DNA from: an uncultured Alphaproteobacteria bacterium
Lineage (GTDB): Bacteria > Pseudomonadota > Alphaproteobacteria > Rhizobiales > Hyphomicrobiaceae
NCBI GenBank assembly: GCA_937950105.1
Contig: CALFEM010000598.1
Span: forward strand, 1 to 6,333
Reading direction: 5' to 3'
Length of the DNA stretch: 6,333 nucleotides
In this document: positions 1 to 6,333 of the stretch, in pieces
Layout: each line of letters starts with the position of its first letter
How positions within the stretch are numbered: position 1 is the first letter of the stretch
Made by a program: the position numbers and the translations under genes
The notes under the pieces: generated by a model
Databases searched by the model: none
What the model was told of the DNA's origin: nothing
Seen by the model: only the letters and a program-made list of their open reading frames with translations

Positions 1-47
1 ACGAGATGCCTAAGTGACTGGAGTTCAGACGTGTGCTCTTCCGATCT
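1..47. other. Illumina TruSeq-type index adapter (sequencing artefact)
   Basis: These 47 bases match the 3' part of the Illumina P7 index adapter. Bases 1-7 (ACGAGAT) are the end of the P7 segment, 8-13 (GCCTAA) are a six-base index, and 14-47 are the read-2 primer site ending in GCTCTTCCGATCT. GCCTAA is the reverse complement of TTAGGC, which I recall as TruSeq index 3. Translations across it give peptides typical of adapter carry-over, such as IGRAHV, CSSDL and TGVQTCALPI. Genomic sequence therefore starts at base 48, and the stretch should be trimmed. The match is from memory of the published adapter; no search was run. Confidence 0.98.
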
Positions 48-1506
48 TGAAACGCGCTTCCAAATGCGTGCCCTCGCCGGGGGCGGAACGAATGTTCAAC
101 TCGCCACCCATGGCGCGAATGCGATCGGTGAGGCCGCGCAGCCCCAGCCGGCTGGAGACGGTGTCGGCCGGCGTCCTGGTGATGCCCGGTCCGCTGTCGG
201 ACACGGTCAGCACGACATGCGTTCCGGCCATACGGGCCGAAACCCGCTGTCCCGCGCCGCCGGCATGCTTGAAGGCATTGTTGAGACCTTCCTGCACGAA
301 CCGGTAGGCGCAGATGACGAACGGCAGCGGCATGCCGTCGGGAAGGCGGTCGTCGAGATCGAGAGCAACGGTGCTGCCGCTGCGCCGCTCGTGCATGGTC
401 ACCGAAAGCTCGATCGCCTGCGCCAGCGTGCAATCGTTGAGCTCGGGAATGGTCATCCCGGCGCAGATGCTGCGCACCTCCTTCAGCGAATCCGAAAGGG
501 CACCGCGGATGATCGAGAAGTCGTGCTCGACCGCCTCCGGAGGTCTCGCCGCGCCGCCCGCACGGGGCCGCAAACCATCGAGCCGCAGCAGACCGAGACT
601 GATGAGCTGCGCCGGACCATCGTGCAACTCGGCGCCGATCTGGCGCAGGAACTGCTCGTTGGCGCTGACGGCGCGCTGATTGGCCTGCGTGACCTTGCGT
701 TGCAGAAAGCGATTGATCGCAAGCGTGCGGGACAGCTCCTCGACCCGGATCGAGAGCGACGACTTCTGCTGCGAAATGGTCTGGGCGCCCCGGCGCACGA
801 TCTGGAACAGCGAAGCAATCAGCACGAGGGTCAGACCGCCGACCGTCGCTGCCGTCTCGATGTAGCTGGCGCGCATCTCGCGACGGAGATCCTGCGCGAC
901 CTGGTAGATCTCCGCGACGGCGATCACGGCATTGTCGGAGGCGCGGAACACCGGCGAATAAATCTCCAGGATCGGCACGTTGAACCGTCGCTCGATCTGG
1001 TTCTCTTCGTCGCTCAGGTCATCGAACTCGGTCGCGACGTGCCCCTGCCACGCTTCGCGCAGCGGCGCTGTCTCGGGATACTGGTGTCCGATATGGCGAT
1101 GATCCTTGGCATAGACGACGCGACCGCCCGGTGCCCAGATCTTGATGCTGGCGATCCGATCGCGCAGCATCGTCTGCTGTGAGAAGATCGCGTCGAGCCG
1201 ATCGATCGTCGCCGCCGACAGCTTTCCTGCCTCGGGCAGCTCCTGCACATAGGGCTCGACGAAGCCGTGCAGATAGAGCGCGGCGTTGGCGGCCGAGTTG
1301 GCGATGATGCCCTTGACGATGCGATCACTGACCCAGGCGCCGAGCACGGTCATGAAGGCCGTGACGACGACCGACGCGACGATGACGAACTGGATGTGGA
1401 GTTCGCGCTTTGCCCACCAACCGGACAGGCGGCCCGCCAACCTCGGCAGTCCGGATGCGGCGGCACCGACATACGCAACGACATTGGCGGAGCTGACATG
1501 AGCCAC
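48..1506 (-). CDS. Membrane-bound NarL/DegS-type sensor histidine kinase (HisKA_3 + HATPase_c), 3' end missing
   Basis: This is a two-component sensor kinase that would autophosphorylate on histidine and pass the phosphate to a response regulator, usually LuxR/NarL type. The visible protein has 486 residues. A membrane segment lies at about 37-59, a periplasmic sensing region at about 60-213, and a second membrane segment at about 216-237. The sensing region contains IKIWAPGGRVVYAKD, a pattern typical of Cache/PAS-like sensors. A short coiled stretch (about 245-285) follows. The HisKA_3 H-box ELHDGPAQ puts the phosphorylated His at 295. ATPase motifs follow: N-box EGLNNAFKHA (406-415), DSGPGI (437-442), GLRGL (455-459) and GEGT (477-480). 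All key residues are present. The GTG start is chosen because GGGAG lies 7 bases upstream. The reading frame runs into adapter at base 47, so the apparent end (K-IGRAHV, stop at 25) is false; probably only a few to about 20 residues are lost. The ligand is unknown. Confidence 0.93.
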
Positions 1507-1513
1507 CCAGGAA

Positions 1514-1518
1514 CTCCC
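1514..1518 (-). promoter_or_regulatory. Shine-Dalgarno site of the sensor kinase
   Basis: GGGAG on the minus strand lies 7 bases before the GTG at 1506. It is the reason for choosing this GTG as the start. Confidence 0.7.
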
Positions 1519-1558
1519 TAACTAAGGTCCCGTGGATACGCGGCATTGCATGCGATTG

Positions 1559-1567
1559 CTTATAACA
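1559..1567 (-). promoter_or_regulatory. Candidate extended -10 element of the kinase promoter
   Basis: The minus strand reads TG-T-TATAAG, a five-of-six match to TATAAT preceded by the TG of an extended -10. No good -35 hexamer lies at 16-18 bases upstream, which would fit an activator-dependent promoter. Transcription would start near 1552, about 46 bases before the GTG. The gap between this element and the palindrome at 1593-1606 is 28 bases. That is some 6 longer than in a classic class II FNR promoter, so either this -10 or that geometry may be wrong. Confidence 0.4.
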
Positions 1568-1592
1568 CAATTTACGATCCCAGCGAGCCAAA

Positions 1593-1606
1593 TTGATGTA
1601 AATCAA
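1593..1606. promoter_or_regulatory. FNR/FixK/Anr-type binding site, perfect palindrome TTGAT-GTAA-ATCAA
   Basis: Both half-sites match the consensus TTGAT-N4-ATCAA of the CRP/FNR family oxygen and redox regulators (FNR, Anr, FixK, FnrN) without a mismatch. The site lies in the 242-base AT-richer gap between gspD and the kinase, centred about 93 bases upstream of the kinase GTG. The only gene start it can serve here is the kinase, because gspD ends into this gap. The inferred meaning is that the kinase is induced when oxygen is low. Binding is not shown by the sequence alone. The rest of the 1507-1748 gap shows no clear terminator for gspD and no small gene. Confidence 0.75.
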
Positions 1607-1748
1607 CGTAACTCGACAATTCCGCAAATTCGCAACATTGGCTGCAAGCGGATCAATTCGATCGACGAACGTCCCGATAAAGCATGGCTTTCGCTCAGTT
1701 TTGCGCCATCTGAATTGCCGTTGACAGAGAAACTTCCAGAACCCGCGT

Positions 1749-4073
1749 TCAGCGCACGAGCACACGATCCAGCTGCTCCCGGCGGTCGGGGGGAGTCGCC
1801 CGTTGCGGGCGTGTCGTCAGATTGATGCGATCACGGAATTCGGCGGCAATGCCGCGAATCTGGTTCGCGTCTTTGACGATCTGCGGCGTTATGGCGATCA
1901 AAAGCTCCGTACGCCGGATCTGATCGTCCTTGTCCTTGAACAGATTTCCGAGCACCGGAACATTGCCGATCAGCGGCACCTGCTGGCGTGCCTTGCGCGC
2001 CCGGTCCTGCATGAAGCCGGCAAGCACGATGCTCTCGCCGCTGTTGACCGCGACAGTGGTGTTGATGCGCCGCTGCTGGATGGTCGGCGAGTCGATGGTC
2101 GAAGTCGTCGTCGGCACGACGTCGCTCACCTCCTGCTCGATGTCGAGTAGGATGCGGCCATTGTCGCCTATGCGCGGCGTCACACCGAGAATGACGCCGG
2201 TCGATCGGAACGAGATGGAGTTGACGATCGGCGCGGCCGGATCGGTCGAAGCGACGGCCGACTGCGTCGCGATCGGCACCTCGTCACCGATCTGCAGCAG
2301 CGCCCGCTTGTTGTCGAGCACCATCATGGACGGCGACGACACCACGTTCACATCGGTGATGTCGGAGAGCGCATTGAGAGCGATCTGCACGTTCGGCATG
2401 TTGAGGAAATAGGAGAACCCGGGGAAGCGCGGCGCCACCGCGCCGAGCACGCTGTCCGTCAAACGGAACTGGCTCGCCTGCGACTCGAAGAACCATCTGA
2501 GGCCGAAACGAAGCTGGTCGTTCAGCGTCACCTCGGCGATGGTCGCCTCGAGCAGCACCTGCGATGGCGCCACGTCGATGCGCGACAGGATTTGTTTGAC
2601 GCGCTTGTACTCGCGCGCGGTCGCCGTGATGACCAGCGCATTGTTCGGTTCGTCGGCGACCACCTTGATGCCGCTCCGGAGATCACTCGGCGGTGCATAG
2701 GCTGGCAGCGCGCCCGTCTCGACCGGGGCTGCCGCTGTGCCCTCGTCATAACGGCTGCCGGCGACCGTGGATGGCGCGGCGACAGCTCCGCCTGCGGCGA
2801 CCGACGCAGCCGCCGGCGCGAGCGGCGACGAGGCCGTCAACGGCCGCGGCTCGATGGACGTTGTGCGCCGCGCATCGAGCGTCTGCGTCGTCAGCGGCGC
2901 ATCGGCGGAAGATGACGTCGTGACCGGCTGGCCGCCGGGCGGCAACGCGCCGACGACCTGCTCACCGGCCCTGTCGTTCGATGGCGTGTAGACCTTCGTC
3001 AGCAGCTCCGCCAGCTCGCGCGCGGGGCGATTCTGCACGTGATAGACATTGACGTGGGCCTCGCTCTCCTGGCCGACGAGATCGATGCGGCGGATCCACG
3101 CCTGTGCCTTGGTCAGGTACTCGCGCCGTGCCGTGATGACGAGCACCGACTTGAGGCGGCGGTTCGGCACGAAGCGCACGACACCCTTGACGGGGCTCTC
3201 GCGGTCGTTCGCGAAAATCGTATCGAGTTCCTGCGCGATCGCCTCCGGATCGCCGCTCTCGACCGGGAACAGGCCGAACGACATGCCGCGCATCCAGTCG
3301 ACATCGAAGGTGGCGACAGTGTCACGGATCGACGACAGCTCGTTGGCGGTGCCGCTGACGATGAGGACGTTGCGGCTCTGGTCGACCTTGAGAATGGACG
3401 CCTGCGGTGCCAGCGCGGAGAGGATGCGCTGCATCTCCTCGGCGGCGACATAGCGCAGCGCCACGATCTCGTTCCCGAGCCCTGCGGATCGCTTATCGCG
3501 GCCACGGCGAACGAGGCCCGATGGCGCCGCGCCCTCGGCGGCGACGATGCGATAGATGCCGTTGTCGACCACGAGAGCGGCGCCTTCGGCCCGAACGAGG
3601 CTCTCGAACGTCGCCAGCAGATCGGCCTTCGGGATCGGCACGGCGGTGCGCAGCGTGATCGAACCCTTGACGTTGTCGGCTACCACATAATTGAGCTTCA
3701 GCACGTCGCCGAGCACGGTGCTCGCCACCTCCTGGATGGTGGCACCCGACAGGTTGAGCGTGATGCCGTCGGCGGTTTCCTGCGCACCGGCGGGAGGAGC
3801 CCCGCCAGCCTGGGGCGGCGGCTTGCCGAGCATCGGCTCGCTCGCGGGGAACAAGCGCGGAGCAGTGGTTTCGACGTCTGCGGCATCGGACGTGCGCACC
3901 CCGGGACGCTGCGCGGCGGAACCGATCTCGCTGCCGCGCGACGGCCCGCTCAACGGCCCCGGCAACGCCAGCTGCTCGTAGGGCAATGTGCAACCCGGGA
4001 GAATAACGGCCAATGCGCAAAGTGGTGCGACCCGCAGAGCGCGCACGAACCGGAGCCATGGCCCGACGGTCAC
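1749..4073 (-). CDS. gspD: Type II secretion system secretin GspD, predicted lipoprotein (XpsD/HxcQ-like)
   Basis: This is the outer-membrane pore subunit of type II secretion, expected to form a large ring through which folded proteins leave the periplasm. It has 774 residues from the GTG at 4073, which is preceded by AGGGAGGA. The first 28 residues form a signal peptide ending in the lipobox LPGC, so Cys28 should be lipidated; the next residue is Thr, which does not retain the protein in the inner membrane. A Pro/Ala-rich spacer follows, then N0 (about 103-179), N1 (201-257), N2 (263-333) and N3 (339-503). N3 is interrupted by an Ala/Ser/Thr/Pro-rich insert at about 365-465. The secretin core is at about 505-737, with VSSPSMMVLDNKRA (578-591) and the signature VPLIGNVPVLGNLF (699-712). 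The reading frame stays open up to an ATG at 4202, but starting there would bury the signal peptide behind 43 residues. The remaining doubt is the exact start, not the family. Confidence 0.95.
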   Translation of the reverse strand: MTVGPWLRFVRALRVAPLCALAVILPGCTLPYEQLALPGPLSGPSRGSEIGSAAQRPGVRTSDAADVETTAPRLFPASEPMLGKPPPQAGGAPPAGAQETADGITLNLSGATIQEVASTVLGDVLKLNYVVADNVKGSITLRTAVPIPKADLLATFESLVRAEGAALVVDNGIYRIVAAEGAAPSGLVRRGRDKRSAGLGNEIVALRYVAAEEMQRILSALAPQASILKVDQSRNVLIVSGTANELSSIRDTVATFDVDWMRGMSFGLFPVESGDPEAIAQELDTIFANDRESPVKGVVRFVPNRRLKSVLVITARREYLTKAQAWIRRIDLVGQESEAHVNVYHVQNRPARELAELLTKVYTPSNDRAGEQVVGALPPGGQPVTTSSSADAPLTTQTLDARRTTSIEPRPLTASSPLAPAAASVAAGGAVAAPSTVAGSRYDEGTAAAPVETGALPAYAPPSDLRSGIKVVADEPNNALVITATAREYKRVKQILSRIDVAPSQVLLEATIAEVTLNDQLRFGLRWFFESQASQFRLTDSVLGAVAPRFPGFSYFLNMPNVQIALNALSDITDVNVVSSPSMMVLDNKRALLQIGDEVPIATQSAVASTDPAAPIVNSISFRSTGVILGVTPRIGDNGRILLDIEQEVSDVVPTTTSTIDSPTIQQRRINTTVAVNSGESIVLAGFMQDRARKARQQVPLIGNVPVLGNLFKDKDDQIRRTELLIAITPQIVKDANQIRGIAAEFRDRINLTTRPQRATPPDRREQLDRVLVR

Positions 4074-4397
4074 TCGCTTCCTCCCTGAGTGCGCCCCCCA
4101 TCGCCGCGGAGGCCCGTTGCTCACCTCGTCCGACATTCCCATCCGCGCGTCGCCGTGCCTCTCCCAGCGCTGCGCCTCTGGTTCGTTACACCCCGGCCGC
4201 ATCAGCGGACAGGGGGCAGGCCAGGCTCAGGGCTCTTTCCCGACTCGCGTGTCACGATTCGGGGACAGGGGCCCAGTCGTCGGGTTGCACCGTCCACCAT
4301 GATCGTAGAGTTGTGGACAGACCAGAGCCCGATGCGGCCCTGAGAGCGCACGCACACATCTGCACAAGCGGAGGAGCCAGCGGGCGGCGCACGTTGC
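4074..4397 (-). other. 324-base gap between the gspN-like gene and gspD; no gene recognised
   Basis: The other genes of this cluster overlap, so this gap stands out. The minus strand holds the open extension of the gspD frame (4202-4074) and a 32-codon frame from ATG 4300 that lacks a Shine-Dalgarno and resembles nothing I know. I see no convincing -35/-10 pair, hairpin terminator or tRNA. The motif GGACAGGGG occurs twice on the plus strand (4206-4214 and 4263-4271), which may be chance in GC-rich DNA. The likeliest use is a leader or an internal promoter for gspD; this is inference. Confidence 0.4.
4079..4086 (-). promoter_or_regulatory. Shine-Dalgarno site that decides the gspD start
   Basis: The minus strand reads AGGGAGGA, with the core GGAGG ending 6 bases before the GTG at 4073. 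Starting there places a basic stretch and a hydrophobic core directly before the LPGC lipobox. In-frame ATGs at 4202, 4142 and 4136 would add 43, 23 or 21 residues before it. A weaker purine run (GGGAGAGG) lies about 13 bases before the ATG at 4142. Confidence 0.8.
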
Positions 4398-4991
4398 TCA
4401 TTGCGCCGATGAGTTGGTCCTGACGGTCAACTGCTGGCGGTGGCCGCCGGCTTCGAGCCAGACCTCTCCGGGGCCGATCTCGGCGACGCGCCAGCCTTGC
4501 AGCATCTCGCCCTCGGCATACCAGACACCACGCGCCGAATCGCCGAGGCGGAGCAGCGCCCGCGTCGGCGTCCGGCTCGAGCCCGCGACGCCCACCAGCC
4601 GCAAGCCCTCGGGCAACGGCGGCGGCGGGGAAGCAGCAGAGGCTTCGGCCTGTGCCACCGCGGGCGGCGGTTCATCGGCAGGCGCCGCTTCGGTTTCCAG
4701 GGGCTTGACCTCGGTCGGCGGCGCCTCGACGCGCGGTTGTGGCGGCCGGCGGGTGCCCTGGAACAACGGGCGCGCCAGCGTCTCGCCGAGCGAAGCCAGC
4801 TCCGGCACGTCGCGAACGCGCGGAGGTGACGGTGGTGGAGCTGGCGCGATAACGCTCGCGTCGCCCGTGCGCGGGCTGGTATCGATCGGCATGGTCGCTG
4901 CATGCCAGAGCACCCCGGCGGCACCGAGATTGGCGAGCACCGCGGCTGCCATCAGCGCGGGCGCGCGACGCGTGCCTCTAGCGTGCGCCAT
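4398..4991 (-). CDS. gspN: Type II secretion inner-membrane protein of the XpsN/GspC type
   Basis: This protein probably links the inner-membrane platform to the periplasmic N domains of the GspD secretin, the role of GspC in enterobacteria and XpsN in Xanthomonas. It has 197 residues: a short basic N-terminus, one membrane segment (about 10-32), and a long Pro/Ala-rich periplasmic linker. The linker contains TLARPLFQGTRRPP (about 71-84), a motif seen near the start of the periplasmic part in this family. A compact beta-rich C-terminal domain (about 125-192, from LPEGLRLVGVAG to HRQQLTV) resembles the GspC homology region and PilP. There is no PDZ domain. The ATG at 4991 is chosen because AGGAGG lies 6 bases before it and a membrane segment follows directly. 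An upstream in-frame start at 5090 would add 33 proline/arginine-rich residues inside gspM. It overlaps gspM by 14 bases, suggesting coupled translation. The family call rests on pattern and gene order; N versus C naming is arbitrary. Confidence 0.8.
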   Translation of the reverse strand: MAHARGTRRAPALMAAAVLANLGAAGVLWHAATMPIDTSPRTGDASVIAPAPPPSPPRVRDVPELASLGETLARPLFQGTRRPPQPRVEAPPTEVKPLETEAAPADEPPPAVAQAEASAASPPPPLPEGLRLVGVAGSSRTPTRALLRLGDSARGVWYAEGEMLQGWRVAEIGPGEVWLEAGGHRQQLTVRTNSSAQ

Positions 4992-5649
4992 CACCGGCCT
5001 CCTCTGCGGGCATATCGGGGCTTGCCACCGGGCTCTCACCTGCTCCCGAGGCGGCGGTCGGCTCCCCGGCGCGCGGGCCGGCGGCGCCATAGGCGGCGAG
5101 CGTGACGTTCAGTTTATCGCTGTCACCCGTCTCGCCGAGCATGGCCAGCCGCCCCGCCTCCGGCGCGATCACGAGTGTATCGATCAACACCAGCGGCGTG
5201 TGGCGCTCGAGGGCCACGAGCAGGCGCTGCAGCGCTGCCATCGATGCGTCGAAGCGAGCCTCCATCCCGATCACGCGGACCTCGCCGGCCGGACGCGGCG
5301 GCAGCGCGCGTGTCGAAGCGAGCCGAACCCCTTCCGTCTTCGCTGCTGCCTTCAGGATCGCCAGCAGATGCGCACCCTTGAGCGCGTCGCTCTCGCCGTC
5401 GAGATACGCGCGCGCCGCCGTCGCTGCCATTGCAGCCGGCGGCGGGGAACGACTGTCCTCCTGGCGCGCGGCAATCTCTCGCTCGAGCCTTCCGATCAGC
5501 GTTCGTGCCGCCTCGATGCGGGTCCGAGCTTCATCGAAGCGCGCCTGCACCGGCACGATGGCCATGGCGTAGACGCCGGCAAGTAGTGCGGCCAGCAGCG
5601 CCAACGCCAGCAACCTGCGACCGAGCGTGGCGATGCCTCCCCTACTCAT
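4978..5649 (-). CDS. gspM: Type II secretion system protein GspM (GspMb/PilO-like)
   Basis: This bitopic inner-membrane protein is expected to pair with GspL in the type II secretion platform. It has 223 residues: a short basic cytoplasmic start, one membrane segment (about 11-33), and a coiled-coil helix (about 34-62). A periplasmic domain (about 78-188) follows, containing AYLDGESDALKGAHLLAILK. That region matches the GspMb (T2SSM_b) pattern, in which a helix follows a 'YL-G-x-x-x-A' turn. The last 35 residues are a Gly/Ala/Pro/Glu-rich tail that looks unstructured. The ATG at 5649 shares ATGA with the gspL stop codon, and GAGG lies 6 bases upstream, so translation is probably coupled. The stop is TAG at 4980-4978, inside the start region of the next gene. 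A PilO-like label would describe the same fold. Confidence 0.86.
   Translation of the reverse strand: MSRGGIATLGRRLLALALLAALLAGVYAMAIVPVQARFDEARTRIEAARTLIGRLEREIAARQEDSRSPPPAAMAATAARAYLDGESDALKGAHLLAILKAAAKTEGVRLASTRALPPRPAGEVRVIGMEARFDASMAALQRLLVALERHTPLVLIDTLVIAPEAGRLAMLGETGDSDKLNVTLAAYGAAGPRAGEPTAASGAGESPVASPDMPAEEAGDGAR
4998..5003 (-). promoter_or_regulatory. Shine-Dalgarno site of the gspN-like gene
   Basis: AGGAGG on the minus strand, 6 bases before the ATG at 4991 and inside the end of gspM. It is a near-perfect anti-16S match and fixes the start. Confidence 0.85.
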
Positions 5650-6333
5650 GGCGCGCCTCGCGCCGTAGCGGCAGCACTTTGCCCGGCCGGCGCCACCAGC
5701 GTCGCCTTGAGCGCGAAACGCTCCTTGCCGACACGCGCGTCGAAGGTCACCGGAGCCGACAGCGCAGCCCCTGCGAACGCATCCGCGCGCTCGAACAACG
5801 CCACCAGGGCCGCCGCCGAGACGCTGTAGCCTTGCACTTCGATGTCGCGATGGTCGATGCGCAGCGAGGTGAGGAAATCCGTGTCGGGCAGCACGCGCGT
5901 CACCTGGTCGATGACGAGCGCGCGCGAGATCTCAGCCGACGCGAGGTCGCGGAGTGCCGCGAGATCACCGGTCGCGCCCGCCCGTGCGCGCCGCTCTGCA
6001 CCGAGACTCGAAAGCTGCTCACGCAATTCGCCCGCGCGCGCCTCGAGTCCGGCCAGCGCCGTCTCGTGCCGGTCGATAGCGACGAGCGCCGCTGCGATAG
6101 CAAGCGCCGTCGCGGTCAATGCGAGCAGCCGCGGCGCCGTTCGAGGTGACTCTTGCGGACGCTCGGCGGCGAGCAGATCGACCGGCAGGACACGTTGCTC
6201 TTCCGCATCCCAGCACTCGACGCGCTCGACTTCGAGGCCGGCGGCGGCGAGAGGTTGCCGAGCCCGCGCAAGGATGTCGCGCCGCGCGATCACGTGCAGC
6301 ACGGTCGTGTGGCCGGTGCGTGTCGCGGGCGTT
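5646..6333 (-). CDS. gspL: GspL-like type II secretion protein, C-terminal part (PilN-like domain)
   Basis: GspL sits in the inner membrane and connects the cytoplasmic GspE ATPase to GspM. Only the C-terminal part, 228 residues, is inside the window. The frame remains open to base 6333 with no stop codon, so the true start lies outside; the GTG at 6302 is internal. Visible parts, counted from the window edge, are about 65 residues ending the cytoplasmic region, a membrane segment at about 66-86 (APRLLALTATALAIAAALVA), and a coiled coil at about 88-118. A PilN-type ferredoxin-like domain follows at about 135-215, with VLPDTDFLTSLRIDHRDIEV and the GYSVSAAALVALFE helix. The gene ends in TGA overlapping the gspM ATG. 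A stand-alone PilN homologue cannot be excluded without the missing 5' part, but the neighbours favour GspL. Confidence 0.83.
   Translation of the reverse strand, partial: TPATRTGHTTVLHVIARRDILARARQPLAAAGLEVERVECWDAEEQRVLPVDLLAAERPQESPRTAPRLLALTATALAIAAALVAIDRHETALAGLEARAGELREQLSSLGAERRARAGATGDLAALRDLASAEISRALVIDQVTRVLPDTDFLTSLRIDHRDIEVQGYSVSAAALVALFERADAFAGAALSAPVTFDARVGKERFALKATLVAPAGQSAAATARGAP
5656..5659 (-). promoter_or_regulatory. Shine-Dalgarno site of gspM
   Basis: GAGG on the minus strand, 6 bases before the ATG at 5649, lying within the last codons of gspL. Confidence 0.6.

Noticed and set aside
31..1182. Long plus-strand open frame of 383 codons opposite the kinase
   Set aside because: It begins in the adapter, lies antisense to a gene with all kinase motifs, and its protein is Arg/Ala/Gly/Asp-rich with no recognisable domain; such frames are common opposite GC-rich genes.
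1721..1726. Plus-strand TTGACA resembling a -35 box
   Set aside because: There is no -10 hexamer at the right distance, and no gene on the plus strand downstream.
1640..1748. Possible terminator after gspD
   Set aside because: Only 4-5 base stems such as GAAC/GTTC are visible and no T-run follows, so an intrinsic terminator cannot be supported.
1325..1765. Minus-strand frame of 146 codons covering the gap before the kinase
   Set aside because: It overlaps the kinase start in another frame and crosses the FNR box and the promoter-like element; its second half is typical Arg-rich shadow sequence.
3039..4088. Plus-strand open frame of 349 codons opposite gspD
   Set aside because: It is antisense to a clear secretin, has no Shine-Dalgarno or known motif, and is rich in Arg/Asp/Ala as expected of a shadow frame.
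4235..4265. Imperfect inverted repeat CCCGA...TCGGG in the gap before gspD
   Set aside because: A 5-base stem is expected by chance in DNA of this composition, and no U-tract or further pairing supports a hairpin.
4206..4300. Minus-strand 32-codon frame between the N-like gene and gspD, with its TGA touching the ATG at 4202
   Set aside because: It has no Shine-Dalgarno before ATG 4300 and no recognisable feature, and the TGATG contact loses meaning if gspD starts at 4073.
4414..5586. Plus-strand open frame of 390 codons opposite the N-like gene and gspM
   Set aside because: It spans two oppositely oriented genes with good Shine-Dalgarno sites and codes for low-complexity Arg/Ala/Ser-rich sequence.

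Overview
This window is one end of a contig from a GC-rich bacterium, most likely an alphaproteobacterium of the Rhizobiales type. That placement is inference. It rests on the heavy G/C bias at third codon positions, a GspMb-type M protein, a compact L-M-N-D secretion gene order, and an FNR/FixK-type box in the only AT-richer stretch. All real genes read on the minus strand, so transcription runs from base 6333 toward base 1.

Layout in transcription order: (1) 6333-5646, the 3' part of a gspL-like gene (PilN-like domain) that enters from outside the window. (2) 5649-4978, gspM, overlapping gspL by the 4 bases ATGA. (3) 4991-4398, a small inner-membrane protein of the XpsN/GspC type, overlapping gspM by 14 bases. 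(4) 4397-4074, a 324-base stretch with no gene I can support. (5) 4073-1749, gspD, a secretin that appears to carry its own lipoprotein signal. (6) 1748-1507, an AT-richer intergenic region with a perfect TTGAT-N4-ATCAA palindrome and a -10-like element. (7) 1506-48, a NarL/DegS-type membrane sensor histidine kinase missing its last few codons. (8) 47-1, Illumina library adapter, not biological sequence.

GspL, GspM and the N/C-type protein are bitopic inner-membrane parts of a type II secretion system. Together they would form the platform that links the cytoplasmic ATPase to the outer-membrane pore made by GspD. The order L-M-N-D and the lipidated secretin both resemble the Xanthomonas Xps system, where N does the work of GspC. 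The ATPase, GspF and the pseudopilins are not here and would be expected upstream, beyond base 6333. The kinase has its own Shine-Dalgarno sequence and probable promoter and need not be functionally tied to the secretion genes. Its partner, probably a LuxR-type response regulator, would lie past the contig end.

I see no RNA gene, CRISPR array, insertion sequence or convincing new system. The points most worth checking are the adapter contamination, the oxygen-regulator-type box ahead of the kinase, and the self-lipidated secretin.
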